Part shown: piece after piece, positions 43,018 through 52,618 of the stretch
How the letters are laid out: the number at the start of each line of letters is the position of its first letter
Numbering within the stretch: the first letter of the stretch is position 1
NCBI RefSeq assembly: GCF_900099675.1
Contig: NZ_FNDQ01000015.1
Location: 1-64,000, forward strand
DNA length: 64,000 bases
Origin: Myroides phaeus
Lineage (GTDB): Bacteria > Bacteroidota > Bacteroidia > Flavobacteriales > Flavobacteriaceae
Reading direction: 5' to 3'
The notes under the pieces: generated by a model
What the model was told of the DNA's origin: nothing
What the model saw: the letters and a program-made list of their open reading frames with translations, nothing else
Database searches by the model: none
Made by a program: the position numbers and the translations under genes

Positions 43018-45027
43018 ATGTTTAAACATATATATATAACTGGTGTATTAACTGCCCTAAGTGCTACAACAGCAATAGGGCAAAATACATCGGCAAATGA
43101 CACGCTTAAGAATAGCAATTTGAAAGAGGTTGTTCTAACTTACTCAAAAGAAAAAGAGCTTGTTGATAAAAAACCATTGACAACTATTGATGATTATCTT
43201 GCTAAAAAAGAAAACATCACTTTAGTTAGACGTGGTGCTTATGCTTGGGAGCCATTAATCAACAATATGACGATTGAGCGTACAAGACAAACTATTGATG
43301 GAATGCAAATATTCCACGCTTGTACAGATAAAATGGATCCTATTACTTCTTATGTCGAAATCAACAACCTTGACCAAATAGATGTTACTTCTGGTTCACA
43401 AGGCTCTATTTTTGGTCCTACTTTAGGAGGTAGCATCGACTTGAGAACAAAGAAACTTGCTTTTACTGAAGACAAACAATTTAGCGGACAAGTGCAAACT
43501 GGTTTTGAGAGTATCAACAAACAAAAGATTGTAGGCGGAAACTTCGACTTCACTTCTAAAAAATTCTATGCGAGTGGTTCTATTATGTTTAGAGATGCAG
43601 ACAATTATAAAGCTGGTGGAAATAAAGAGGTTTTATACTCTCAATTTAGAAAACTGAATACATCTGGTATTTTAGGTTACTCAATCAACAAAAGCAATAG
43701 CGTTGAAGCTGCTATTATCTATGATAAAGCAACAGACATTGGTTACCCTGCCCTACCAATGGATGTATCGTTGGCAGAAGCGATTATCACTTCTGTGAAA
43801 CACACTTACATTCCTACTGATTCTTGGGTAACAAAATGGGAAACTAAATTGTACTACAATACAATTACACATAGAATGGATGATACCAATCGCCCAGATG
43901 TAGCTATCCGTATGGATATGCCAGGATGGAGCGATACTTTTGGTGCATATTCTACTATATCAGCAACAGCTAAAGAAAACCACCATTTAAGTGCTACAGT
44001 GAACACTTACCACAATAAGTCTATTGCGGAAATGACAATGTTCTCAACTCTTACTAACGCCGTTAACATGTCTGTTTACACTTGGCCTAACGTTAAAACT
44101 ACTTATGTTGGAGGGACTTTTAAAGACCATTGGCAAATAGACGACAGTCAGAGTTTAATGCTAACAGCAAGTATCGGATCTCATAATAATACAGTTAGTG
44201 AAGCTGGTGTAAATCAATTGAGAATTTTCTTAGTAGATGATTCATTTAAAAAAGATAAAACAAGAGTAGTTGGTAATTTTGCTGCTAACTATGAAAAACT
44301 ACAAGACAATTGGGTTTATGGAGTTGGTATAGGATACGGTAACAGAGCTCCTTCTGTTTCTGAAGGGTATGGATATTACCTTTTCAACAGTGGAGATAAG
44401 TATGACTATATTGGTAACCCAGGTATGAAAAACGAGTCTTCTTACGAAGCTAACTTATTTGTAAAATATGTTACTCCTGCTTTCTCAACTAAATTATCTG
44501 GTAATTTCTTCTATTTAGACAATTATATCATTGGGGTAATTACTCCTCCATTCAACGCAATGACTCCGGGAGGAAATGGGCTGAAGATTTACCAAAATAT
44601 TGATCATGCTATTCAAGCGACAATTGATTGGAATTTCAAATACAATGTAGATACTCATTGGACTGTATCTGGAGGTGTTGGATATAGCTACGGAAAAGAT
44701 AAAGACGAAAATACATTGCCTTTTATTAGTCCTATTGCTTACCGCGCTGCAGTAGATTATAAATATAATTCGTTTAATACGCAGTTAGGCGTTACTGGTA
44801 ATGCAGTAAAAAGCAATGCTGCTGAAGCGTATGGAGAAACTACTACTCCTGCTTATGCAACATTAAACTATAATGCAAACTACAAGTTTAATTTTGGTAC
44901 ACAAATGTTAAGTATTGGTGCTGGTGTTGAAAATATCTTAGATACTAATTACACAACATATTCTGATTGGAACAAAATTCCAAATCCTGGAAGAAACTTC
45001 TTTGTAAACTTATCTTACAAATTATAA
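43018..45027 (+). CDS. TonB-dependent receptor of the OprC/NosA copper type
   Basis: A 669-residue outer-membrane receptor. The signal peptide ends near residue 21, the plug follows (about 40-150), then a 22-strand barrel ending in FVNLSYKL. Two motifs agree with the copper site I recall for Pseudomonas OprC: C102-x3-M106 (FHACTDKMDP) in the plug and H285-x-M287 (ITHRMDD) in the barrel. Position and spacing of the two motifs fit. It is the last gene of the operon with the two metal-handling proteins and has a strong terminator. Confidence 0.86.
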   Translation: MFKHIYITGVLTALSATTAIGQNTSANDTLKNSNLKEVVLTYSKEKELVDKKPLTTIDDYLAKKENITLVRRGAYAWEPLINNMTIERTRQTIDGMQIFHACTDKMDPITSYVEINNLDQIDVTSGSQGSIFGPTLGGSIDLRTKKLAFTEDKQFSGQVQTGFESINKQKIVGGNFDFTSKKFYASGSIMFRDADNYKAGGNKEVLYSQFRKLNTSGILGYSINKSNSVEAAIIYDKATDIGYPALPMDVSLAEAIITSVKHTYIPTDSWVTKWETKLYYNTITHRMDDTNRPDVAIRMDMPGWSDTFGAYSTISATAKENHHLSATVNTYHNKSIAEMTMFSTLTNAVNMSVYTWPNVKTTYVGGTFKDHWQIDDSQSLMLTASIGSHNNTVSEAGVNQLRIFLVDDSFKKDKTRVVGNFAANYEKLQDNWVYGVGIGYGNRAPSVSEGYGYYLFNSGDKYDYIGNPGMKNESSYEANLFVKYVTPAFSTKLSGNFFYLDNYIIGVITPPFNAMTPGGNGLKIYQNIDHAIQATIDWNFKYNVDTHWTVSGGVGYSYGKDKDENTLPFISPIAYRAAVDYKYNSFNTQLGVTGNAVKSNAAEAYGETTTPAYATLNYNANYKFNFGTQMLSIGAGVENILDTNYTTYSDWNKIPNPGRNFFVNLSYKL

Positions 45028-45033
45028 TATCTT

Positions 45034-45062
45034 AAAAACCGGTAATTATCTCACCGGTTTTT
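45034..45062 (+). terminator. terminator of the copper-type operon
   Basis: A 10-bp stem (45034-45043 with 45053-45062) followed by T residues. Confidence 0.8.
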
Positions 45063-45215
45063 TTATTTTTTGTTAGTGTGATCGCTATTTATAAATTGAT
45101 GTATTATCTTTAACTATTTCGCATTCTTAATATAAACAGTGATTAGCTATAGAAATAAAGAAATTTCTTATAACAATTACTTATTTTTAAACACATTACA
45201 CACAACCAATTTACA

Positions 45216-45641
45216 ATGGCGCGTATTAAACTAAACTTACCAAGCGAATATATCTTCTCAACAACAATACCCGTGAGAATTACAGACCTCAATTATGGTA
45301 ATCACTTAGCAAATGACAAACTCTTATCTATCCTTCACGAGGCAAGAGTGCTGTTTTTAGCTAACTTTGGATATACAGAGTTAGATTGTGCGGGTAAAGG
45401 CTTAATAATGGGTGATGTGGCCATAGAATACAAGAATGAAGCTTTCTATGGTGATATCTTAACGATACAAATAGTTGCCGGAGATTTTACAAGAGTAGGT
45501 TTTGACTTGTACTACCTTGTTCAAACAGAAACGAAACTAATAGCAAAAGCAAAAACAGGTATGGTTACTTTTGATTACAATAAGAAAGCTGTAGTAGAAG
45601 TACCTGAAGTATTGAAAACACAATTCGTTTTGCAAAAATAA
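45216..45641 (+). CDS. thioesterase (hotdog fold)
   Basis: A 141-residue 4HBT-type protein. The VRITDLNYGNHLANDKLLSILHEARVLFL segment (about 21-49) is the active-site helix of the hotdog fold, with Asp in the usual base position and the NHL turn. The sheet continues IEYKNEAFYGDILTIQIVAGDFTRVGFDLYYLV. It likely hydrolyses an acyl thioester of unknown chain. It is not clearly in an operon and converges with the Dph6-like gene. Confidence 0.82.
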   Translation: MARIKLNLPSEYIFSTTIPVRITDLNYGNHLANDKLLSILHEARVLFLANFGYTELDCAGKGLIMGDVAIEYKNEAFYGDILTIQIVAGDFTRVGFDLYYLVQTETKLIAKAKTGMVTFDYNKKAVVEVPEVLKTQFVLQK

Positions 45642-45645
45642 TAAC

Positions 45646-46356
45646 TTATAAGATATCTAAAAACCAGAATCCGTAGTGATGTATTTCTTCCTGATTACAT
45701 TGCTTCGGAGCATCATAGGTTTTATAAACTATTTCACCTATTTCAAAAGGTACACGCTTTTGAAACATAGGACCATCAAAAACAAAGGTGTGAAACTCTC
45801 CATTCTCCCCACAAGGATCGACTCCCTCTGGTAAGTCTGCAATAAATTGATGGTCTACTATCCTCCCTACAAAACTCTTATCAAGGAATTGCTCATTCAC
45901 ACACACAACAATAGCTTTTATTCCCACATTAACCATCTCTTCTACCAATAGCTTTGTATTCATATTCCACAAAGGAAAAACTCCTTGAATAGCTAATCTT
46001 TGTAATTGTTGTTCTCTGAAGATTTTTAAGTCCTCTAATAAAATATCCCCATACACACTATTACATATCCCCTCAGACTTATACACGATTAGTTGTTTCG
46101 TTATAATTGTCTCATACTCGTGTAAAGACAATGTTTCTGTTAAATACACAATATCTATTGGTAGTCCTAAACTTGCAGCTTGTCTATATAACACTTCTTC
46201 ACGAATTCCGTGCATCGACACTCTTCCAAAAGATTTGTTTACTGTTGTCATAAGTCTAATTACATTGTATTCCTTTGTACTTTGCAGGGTATATAATGCA
46301 TAAGCTGCATCTTTTCCTGTACTCCAATTTAAAAATGCCTTAGAATCCATAATCAT
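45646..46356 (-). CDS. Dph6-like ATP pyrophosphatase (adenine nucleotide alpha hydrolase superfamily)
   Basis: A 236-residue PP-loop ATPase. The loop FLNWSTGKDAAYALYTL lies at the N-terminus. RVSMHGIREEVLYRQAASLGLP, the CNSVYGDILLEDLKIFRE segment, PLWNMNTKLLVEEM and PCGENGEFHTFVFDGPMF match the archaeal/eukaryotic diphthine-ammonia ligase family. Bacteria lack diphthamide, so its substrate is unknown. The start used is Met1; Met3 is equally possible. Confidence 0.83.
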   Translation of the reverse strand: MIMDSKAFLNWSTGKDAAYALYTLQSTKEYNVIRLMTTVNKSFGRVSMHGIREEVLYRQAASLGLPIDIVYLTETLSLHEYETIITKQLIVYKSEGICNSVYGDILLEDLKIFREQQLQRLAIQGVFPLWNMNTKLLVEEMVNVGIKAIVVCVNEQFLDKSFVGRIVDHQFIADLPEGVDPCGENGEFHTFVFDGPMFQKRVPFEIGEIVYKTYDAPKQCNQEEIHHYGFWFLDIL

Positions 46357-46383
46357 CTAATATTTGTAATCACAAGGTATAAA

Positions 46384-46415
46384 AAAAACGGCTTGACAAA
46401 AGCCAAGCCGTTTTT
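46384..46415. terminator. terminator of the E2 acyltransferase gene
   Basis: A 12-bp stem (46384-46395 with 46404-46415) with an A run on one side and a T run on the other, just past the gene end at 46436. Confidence 0.75.
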
Positions 46416-46435
46416 AAATATATTAATCGAATAGA

Positions 46436-47746
46436 TTATACTTCTCTATTTGGGTCAAACGCCTCTAAGATTTGAGCAACACGCTGTACGAATTGTCCTC
46501 CTAAAGCTCCATCTACAACACGGTGATCATAACTGTGAGATAAGAACATTTTTTGACGAATACCGATGAAATCTCCTTCTGGTGTTTCAATAACAGCAGG
46601 AACCTTGCGAATAGCTCCTAAAGCTAAAATACCTACTTGTGGTTGGTTGATAATTGGTGTACCAAATACACTTCCAAAAGTACCAACGTTAGTTACTGTA
46701 TAAGTTCCTCCTTGTGTGTCATCTGGTTTTAATTTACCTGCTTTTGCACGATTTCCTAAGTCATTAACAGCTTTTGCCATTCCAACTAAGTTCAATTGGT
46801 CTGCATTTTTAATTACAGGAACAATTAAATTACCATTTGGAAGAGCCGCTGCCATACCAAGATTAATATTTTTCTTTTTAATGATATAATCACCATCAAC
46901 AGAAATATTCATTCCAGGGAAATCTTTTAATGCTTTTGCAACCGCTTCCATAAAGATTGGTGTAAACGTTAATTTCTCACCTTCTCTCTTCTCGAAAGAA
47001 CTCTTAACTTTATTTCTCCAGTTTACAATATTAGTTACGTCAACCTCAATAAAAGATTGGACGTGAGCTGAAGTCTGTACAGATTGTACCATATACCCAG
47101 AAATAAGCTTACGCATACGATCCATCTCTACAATCTCATCTGCACCATTAACTGATACAGGAGCTGCTTTACTTGCTGTTTGAGCTACAGGAGTCGCTTT
47201 TGGTGCAACTGCTTGTGCAGGGGCAGCAACTTGAGTAGGTTGTGAACCTCTATTTTTAACGTAATCTAAAATATCATTCTTAGTTACACGTCCATCTTTA
47301 CCAGTACCAACAATAGCTTCTAATTCAACAAGAGATATTCCCTCCTCTTTAGCGATATTTTTCACTAATGGAGAGAAAAACTTTTCTGAATCAGAAAAAT
47401 CAACAGGAGCTACCGCTTCTTGAGCAGCTGCAACATTGTTTTCTACTACTTTAACTTCTGGTGCTACAGTGTTATTTACTGCTGGAGCAGGTGCAGCACT
47501 TCCTCCTTCAGTTTCAATTATTGCAATTGTTTGTCCTACTTGAACAACATCATCTACTTGAAATAATATCTCAACCAAAGTTCCTTCCACTTCTGACGGA
47601 ACTTCGCTATCAACTTTATCAGTTGCTATTTCTAAAACTGTCTCATCTGCCTCTATGTGATCTCCTACATTTTTCAACCAGTTTGTAATTGTTGCCTCAG
47701 CAACACTCTCACCCATTTTGGGTAATTTTAATTCGAACTTTGCCAT
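46436..47746 (-). CDS. dihydrolipoamide acyltransferase (E2) of a 2-oxo acid dehydrogenase complex
   Basis: A 436-residue E2 with one lipoyl domain (1-80; the lipoyl-Lys lies in EIATDKVDSEV), a Pro/Ala-rich linker (about 85-130), an E1/E3-binding domain (about 132-170, FSPLVKNIAKEEGISLVELEAIVGTGKDGRVTKNDIL), a second Ala/Pro linker and the catalytic domain from about 205 to the end. The catalytic HSYDHRVVDG is present. It lies alone, so whether it belongs to the pyruvate, 2-oxoglutarate or branched-chain complex cannot be decided; the single lipoyl domain fits the branched-chain or mixed type. Confidence 0.9.
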   Translation of the reverse strand: MAKFELKLPKMGESVAEATITNWLKNVGDHIEADETVLEIATDKVDSEVPSEVEGTLVEILFQVDDVVQVGQTIAIIETEGGSAAPAPAVNNTVAPEVKVVENNVAAAQEAVAPVDFSDSEKFFSPLVKNIAKEEGISLVELEAIVGTGKDGRVTKNDILDYVKNRGSQPTQVAAPAQAVAPKATPVAQTASKAAPVSVNGADEIVEMDRMRKLISGYMVQSVQTSAHVQSFIEVDVTNIVNWRNKVKSSFEKREGEKLTFTPIFMEAVAKALKDFPGMNISVDGDYIIKKKNINLGMAAALPNGNLIVPVIKNADQLNLVGMAKAVNDLGNRAKAGKLKPDDTQGGTYTVTNVGTFGSVFGTPIINQPQVGILALGAIRKVPAVIETPEGDFIGIRQKMFLSHSYDHRVVDGALGGQFVQRVAQILEAFDPNREV

Positions 47747-48128
47747 ATTTATAACCTAAGGTTGTGATTTTTGATTCAAATTACAAATTTAATAATATTT
47801 CGGACTTTTTATAATAGATTATAAAATTATCATTCTTACAAAAAGTAATCTCTATCTCCTTAATTCCTATCATTACTTCGATTTAAAAATTGTTTTTTTA
47901 CTTATTTTCTTTAGAAATTTATTCAAAAGAATACATTCTATTATTATAAAGTATTTCACCAAATTACATCTAAAAAGATAGATAAAACCGATAGATGCAG
48001 AAATATACAAAAAAAGAACCTATCATAAATTAAAAAACTACTGTAGATTTCTCTAAATATTGAAGTAAAATAAATCCCAAAAAAAAGTCGACCAATACTG
48101 GTCGACTTTTATATATAATAAAGTATTA
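47747..48128. other. intergenic region, only a terminator recognised
   Basis: About 380 AT-rich bases between typA and the E2 gene. Apart from the hairpin at 48083-48110 I see no open frame, repeat or clear promoter box. Confidence 0.6.
48083..48110. terminator. terminator of typA
   Basis: A perfect 12-bp stem (48083-48094 with 48099-48110) with a 4-base loop. Confidence 0.85.
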
Positions 48129-49928
48129 TTATTTAATTACGTTACGTTTACGATCTGTTTCTTTTAAGAAGATCTTTCTAATACGTAAAGATTTTGGAGT
48201 TACCTCAACATACTCATCTTTTTGAATATACTCTAAAGCTTCTTCTAAAGAGAAAATGATTGGTGGAACGATTCTAGCTTTTTCATCATTACCAGAAGAA
48301 CGAACGTTAGACTGTTTTTTAGCCTTAGTTACGTTAATACACATATCATCACTACGTGTATTCTCTCCAATTACTTGTCCCTCGTAAATTTCGTCATTCG
48401 CATTAACGAAGAATTTACCACGGTCTTGTAATTTATCAATTGAATAAGGAATAGCTTTACCATTCTCCATAGAAATTAATGAACCATTATTACGTCCAGC
48501 AATTTCTCCTTTGTATGGTTGGTATTCTAAGAAACGGTGAGACATAATAGCTTCACCTGCAGTAGCTGTTAATAACTGATTTCTTAAACCAATAATACCT
48601 CTTGAAGGAATATTAAATTTAATGATCATACGCTCTCCTTTAGGTTCCATACTTAACATTTCACCTTTTCTTAAAGAAACGTATTCAACAGCACGTCCTG
48701 ATAAATTCTCAGGAATATCAATTGTTAACTCCTCAATTGGTTCACATTTAACACCATCAACTTCTTTGATGATAACTTGTGGTTGTCCAATTTGTAATTC
48801 GTATCCTTCACGACGCATTGTCTCAATCAATACAGATAAGTGCAATACACCACGTCCAAATACCATAAACTTATCAGCACTGTCAGTCTCTTTAACACGT
48901 AAAGCTAAGTTTTTCTCAAGCTCTTTGCTTAAACGATCCTTAATGTGACGAGAAGTTACATACTTACCTTCTTTTCCGAAGAAAGGAGAATCATTAATTG
49001 TAAACAACATACTCATTGTTGGCTCATCAATAGTGATAGTAGCTAATGCTTCTGGATTTTCGAAGTCAGCGATAACATCTCCAATTTCAAAACCTTCAAT
49101 TCCTACAACAGCACAAATATCACCAGCGTGAACTTCGCTTACTTTCTTACGTCCTAAACCTTCGAAAGTTTGCAATTCTTTAATTTTACTTTTAACGATT
49201 TTTCCATCGCGTTTAACTAAAGAAATATTCATTCCTTCTTTTAAAATACCTCTGTGAAGACGACCGATAGCAACACGACCTGTAAAAGTAGAGTAATCTA
49301 AAGATGTAATCAACATCTGTGGCGTACCTTCGTTAGCTTTAGCTTCTGGAATATGTTTCAAAACCATATCTAATAAAGGCTCAAATGAATCTGTTGGTTG
49401 TTTCCAATCATCAGACATCCAATTGTTCTTAGCAGACCCGTAAACAGCAGGGAAATCCATTTGCCATTCTTCAGCACCAAGTTCGAACATTAAATCGAAT
49501 ACTTTCTCGTGAACTTCTTCTGGAGTACAGTTTTCTTTATCAACTTTATTTACAACTACACACGGCTTTAATCCAAGACTAATAGCTTTTTGTAGTACGA
49601 AACGAGTTTGTGGCATTGGTCCTTCAAAAGCATCTACAATTAAAAGAACACCATCAGCCATGTTCAATACACGCTCTACCTCCCCACCGAAATCGGCGTG
49701 GCCTGGAGTATCAATAATGTTGATTTTTGTTCCTTTATAACTTACTGAAACGTTTTTTGAAGTAATAGTAATACCTCTTTCTCTTTCGATATCCTCATTA
49801 TCCAAAATTAATTCTCCCGTGCTCTCATTGTCACGAAACAATTGACAGTGGTGTAAGATTTTATCAACCATAGTTGTTTTACCGTGGTCAACGTGTGCAA
49901 TAATCGCAATATTCCTAATTGGTGTCAT
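48129..49928 (-). CDS. typA: ribosome-associated GTPase TypA/BipA
   Basis: A 599-residue translational GTPase involved in ribosome assembly and stress adaptation. The G domain is complete: [13 protein letters not shown] (G1), the [11 protein letters not shown] switch I (G2), [14 protein letters not shown] (G3) and NKVDKENC (G4). EF-G-like domains follow (domain II near 205-295), and the BipA-specific C-terminal domain is seen in [16 protein letters not shown] and [20 protein letters not shown]. It lies downstream of rpsT with a hairpin between the two. Confidence 0.95.
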   Translation of the reverse strand: MTPIRNIAIIAHVDHGKTTMVDKILHHCQLFRDNESTGELILDNEDIERERGITITSKNVSVSYKGTKINIIDTPGHADFGGEVERVLNMADGVLLIVDAFEGPMPQTRFVLQKAISLGLKPCVVVNKVDKENCTPEEVHEKVFDLMFELGAEEWQMDFPAVYGSAKNNWMSDDWKQPTDSFEPLLDMVLKHIPEAKANEGTPQMLITSLDYSTFTGRVAIGRLHRGILKEGMNISLVKRDGKIVKSKIKELQTFEGLGRKKVSEVHAGDICAVVGIEGFEIGDVIADFENPEALATITIDEPTMSMLFTINDSPFFGKEGKYVTSRHIKDRLSKELEKNLALRVKETDSADKFMVFGRGVLHLSVLIETMRREGYELQIGQPQVIIKEVDGVKCEPIEELTIDIPENLSGRAVEYVSLRKGEMLSMEPKGERMIIKFNIPSRGIIGLRNQLLTATAGEAIMSHRFLEYQPYKGEIAGRNNGSLISMENGKAIPYSIDKLQDRGKFFVNANDEIYEGQVIGENTRSDDMCINVTKAKKQSNVRSSGNDEKARIVPPIIFSLEEALEYIQKDEYVEVTPKSLRIRKIFLKETDRKRNVIK

Positions 49929-49997
49929 ATAAGGATTTTAAAATTTAAATTTTTAATTTAATAACTTCGTTTATAAAACGAATAAGAAAAACAAGAA

Positions 49998-50020
49998 AAG
50001 CCCTCAGATATTGAGAGCTT
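49998..50020 (-). terminator. terminator of rpsT
   Basis: A stem pairing AAGCCCTCA (49998-50006) with TGAGAGCTT (50012-50020), one mismatch; the minus strand continues into T-rich sequence. Confidence 0.6.
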
Positions 50021-50067
50021 GATATTTTTTTCTTCTTAACAAACTAAATCGTCTTTCTGTATTATTA

Positions 50068-50319
50068 TTATAATGCAGCAACGTGTTTAGTTAATTTTGA
50101 TTTCAAGTTAGAAGCTTTATTCGAGTGAATGATATTTTTCTTTGCTAATTTATCAATCATAGAAACAACTACAGGTAATTTAACACCAGCCTCAGTTTTA
50201 TCCTCGATCATACGTAATGCTTTGATTGCGTTACGAGTTGTTTTGTGTTGGTATCTATTTAATACTCTTTTCTTTTCGTTACTTCTAATTCTTTTTAAAG
50301 CTGACTTATGATTTGCCAT
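50068..50319 (-). CDS. rpsT: 30S ribosomal protein S20
   Basis: An 83-residue S20, with the normal start MANHKSALKRIRSNEKKRVLN and the helical end NIIHSNKASNLKSKLTKHVAAL. It lies between the tRNA-Glu array and typA on the same strand. Confidence 0.96.
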   Translation of the reverse strand: MANHKSALKRIRSNEKKRVLNRYQHKTTRNAIKALRMIEDKTEAGVKLPVVVSMIDKLAKKNIIHSNKASNLKSKLTKHVAAL

Positions 50320-50360
50320 TTTCTAAATATTTTATTAAGTCTATACTATTTTTTCTCTTG

Positions 50361-50432
50361 TAGTCCGTAGGGGAATCGAACCCCTGTTACCAGGATGAAA
50401 ACCTGGCGTCCTAACCCCTAGACGAACGGACC
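50361..50432 (-). tRNA. tRNA-Glu (TTC), copy 1 of 6
   Basis: A full cloverleaf on the minus strand: acceptor GGTCCGT/ACGGACT, D arm GTCT/GGAC, anticodon stem CCAGG/CCTGG with loop TTTTCAT (anticodon TTC), T stem AGGGG/CCCCT with loop TTCGATT, discriminator A. 72 nt, CCA not encoded. Confidence 0.96.
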
Positions 50433-50469
50433 AAAAAAATCTCAATGTGTAAGTTCTAAATGAACTAAG

Positions 50470-50541
50470 TAGTCCGTAGGGGAATCGAACCCCTGTTACC
50501 AGGATGAAAACCTGGCGTCCTAACCCCTAGACGAACGGACC
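50470..50541 (-). tRNA. tRNA-Glu (TTC), copy 2 of 6
   Basis: Same 72-base sequence as copy 1 on reading; spacer of 37 bases. Confidence 0.96.
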
Positions 50542-50575
50542 AAAATCTCAATATATTAAGTTTCAAAAAAACTTG

Positions 50576-50647
50576 TAGTCCGTAGGGGAATCGAACCCCT
50601 GTTACCAGGATGAAAACCTGGCGTCCTAACCCCTAGACGAACGGACC
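50576..50647 (-). tRNA. tRNA-Glu (TTC), copy 3 of 6
   Basis: Same 72-base sequence as copy 1; the AT-rich spacer resembles the one next to it. Confidence 0.96.
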
Positions 50648-50680
50648 AAAATCTCAATATATTAAGTTTTAAAAAACTTG

Positions 50681-50752
50681 TAGTCCGTAGGGGAATCGAA
50701 CCCCTGTTACCAGGATGAAAACCTGGCGTCCTAACCCCTAGACGAACGGACC
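50681..50752 (-). tRNA. tRNA-Glu (TTC), copy 4 of 6
   Basis: Same 72-base sequence as copy 1; the spacer to copy 3 is almost the same as that between copies 2 and 3. Confidence 0.96.
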
Positions 50753-50786
50753 AATAATATCAATATATAAGTTTTAAAAAAACCTG

Positions 50787-50858
50787 TAGTCCGTAGGGGA
50801 ATCGAACCCCTGTTACCAGGATGAAAACCTGGCGTCCTAACCCCTAGACGAACGGACC
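50787..50858 (-). tRNA. tRNA-Glu (TTC), copy 5 of 6
   Basis: Same 72-base sequence as copy 1. Confidence 0.96.
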
Positions 50859-50892
50859 ATTAATATCAATATTTACATTTAAAAGAACTTTG

Positions 50893-50964
50893 TAGTCCGT
50901 AGGGGAATCGAACCCCTGTTACCAGGATGAAAACCTGGCGTCCTAACCCCTAGACGAACGGACC
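50893..50964 (-). tRNA. tRNA-Glu (TTC), copy 6 of 6
   Basis: Same 72-base sequence as copy 1; as the minus-strand copy farthest upstream, it is probably transcribed first. Confidence 0.96.
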
Positions 50965-51040
50965 ATTTGTTTCTCTAATGCGGATGCAAAACTACAATAA
51001 TTTTTTTATCCTACAAGAGAAAAACAAAAAAAATTAAAAA

Positions 51041-52516
51041 TTAATATGCTTTTGCAAAAAGAACTCTACCCTTAGATGGTTGGCCTGTTAGTACACAAAC
51101 ACCCTCTTCCTCTTTTCTATCAATTGGAATACAACGAATTGTAGCTTTAGTAAGGTCTTTTATCTTCTCTTCTGTCTCCGCAGTACCATCCCAGTGAGCT
51201 GAAATAAATCCTGCTTTATTTTCTAACACATCTTTAAACTCTTCAAAAGAATTTACTTCTGTGATGTGTTCATCTCTATATTTTAATGCCTTATTGAATA
51301 GGCTTGATTGAATCTCTTCTAACAAATCTTGGATATACTCCACAATTCCATCTTTAGAAACAACCTCTTTTGTCAATGTATCACGACGTGCAACTTCAAA
51401 AGTTCCGTTTTCAAGATCTTTTGGCCCCACTGCAACACGTACAGGCACTCCTTTCAACTCATACTCATTAAATTTCCATCCTGGTTTGAAAGTCGTACGA
51501 TCATCAAATTTGAATGAAATATTTAATTTTTTAAAACTATCTGTGATTTTCTTAACCTCAGCACGAATAGTTTCTAATTGCTCATCCGTTTTGTGAATTG
51601 GAACAATTACCACTTGTATAGGTGCTAAGTTTGGAGGCAATACTAAACCATTATCATCAGAGTGTGTCATAATCAACGCTCCCATTAAACGAGTTGATGT
51701 ACCCCATGATGTAGCCCATACATATTCTTGCTTACCTTCTTGGCTTGTAAACTTAACATCAAATGCTTTTGCAAAGTTCTGACCTAAAAAGTGAGATGTA
51801 CCCGCTTGTAATGCTTTTCCATCTTGCATTAAAGCTTCAATACAATAAGTTTCATTTGCACCAGCAAAACGCTCTGTCTCGGTTTTAAATCCTTTTACAA
51901 CAGGGATAGCCATAAAGTTCTCTGCAAAATCTGCATACACTTCAAGCATTTGTTCCGCCTCTGCAATTGCTTCATCTTTTGTTGCGTGAGCTGTATGCCC
52001 TTCTTGCCATAAAAACTCAGCAGTTCTCAAGAACAATCTCGTTCTCATTTCCCAACGAACAACGTTTGCCCATTGATTAACTAAAATAGGTAAATCTCTA
52101 TAAGATTCAATCCATTTTCTATATGTATCCCAAATAATCGTTTCAGAAGTTGGACGTACGATTAATTCTTCTTCAAGTTTTGCATCCGGGTCAACCTCAA
52201 TTGTTTTCCCATCTTCACTTGTTTTCAAACGATAATGCGTTACTACCGCACACTCTTTTGCGAAACCATCTACGTGACTTGCCTCTTTACTAAAATAAGA
52301 TTTGGGGATGAACAAGGGGAAATAAGCGTTTTGATGTCCAGTTTCCTTGAACCTCTTATCCATTTCTGCTTGCATCTTTTCCCATATAGCATAACCATAC
52401 GGTTTGATTACCATACACCCGCGTACACCTGAGTTTTCAGCTAAATCAGCCTTCACTACAAGTTCATTGTACCACTTTGAATAATCCTCTTCTCTTTTAG
52501 TAATATTCTTGCTCAT
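51041..52516 (-). CDS. proS: prolyl-tRNA synthetase (archaeal/eukaryotic-type)
   Basis: A 491-residue class II synthetase that charges tRNA-Pro. It lacks the editing insertion of the long bacterial form and matches the short archaeal/eukaryotic-type ProS. Motifs visible are the [24 protein letters not shown] stretch (with the class II motif 2 [16 protein letters not shown] after it), the [31 protein letters not shown] substrate region, the [21 protein letters not shown] motif 3 region and the anticodon-binding domain from about residue 290. It lies directly upstream of the tRNA-Glu array on the same strand. Confidence 0.94.
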   Translation of the reverse strand: MSKNITKREEDYSKWYNELVVKADLAENSGVRGCMVIKPYGYAIWEKMQAEMDKRFKETGHQNAYFPLFIPKSYFSKEASHVDGFAKECAVVTHYRLKTSEDGKTIEVDPDAKLEEELIVRPTSETIIWDTYRKWIESYRDLPILVNQWANVVRWEMRTRLFLRTAEFLWQEGHTAHATKDEAIAEAEQMLEVYADFAENFMAIPVVKGFKTETERFAGANETYCIEALMQDGKALQAGTSHFLGQNFAKAFDVKFTSQEGKQEYVWATSWGTSTRLMGALIMTHSDDNGLVLPPNLAPIQVVIVPIHKTDEQLETIRAEVKKITDSFKKLNISFKFDDRTTFKPGWKFNEYELKGVPVRVAVGPKDLENGTFEVARRDTLTKEVVSKDGIVEYIQDLLEEIQSSLFNKALKYRDEHITEVNSFEEFKDVLENKAGFISAHWDGTAETEEKIKDLTKATIRCIPIDRKEEEGVCVLTGQPSKGRVLFAKAY

Positions 52517-52618
52517 CTTTTAAATTTGGCACTAATTAGTGTTTAACTCTTAATTAACTATAATAATTCCACAAAACTAACTAAATTTGTTTTGACCGAC
52601 AATTAAAAAAACAATGAA

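Noticed and set aside
50361-50964. CRISPR array
   Set aside because: The regular units are complete tRNA-Glu cloverleaves with similar spacers, not repeats with unique spacers.
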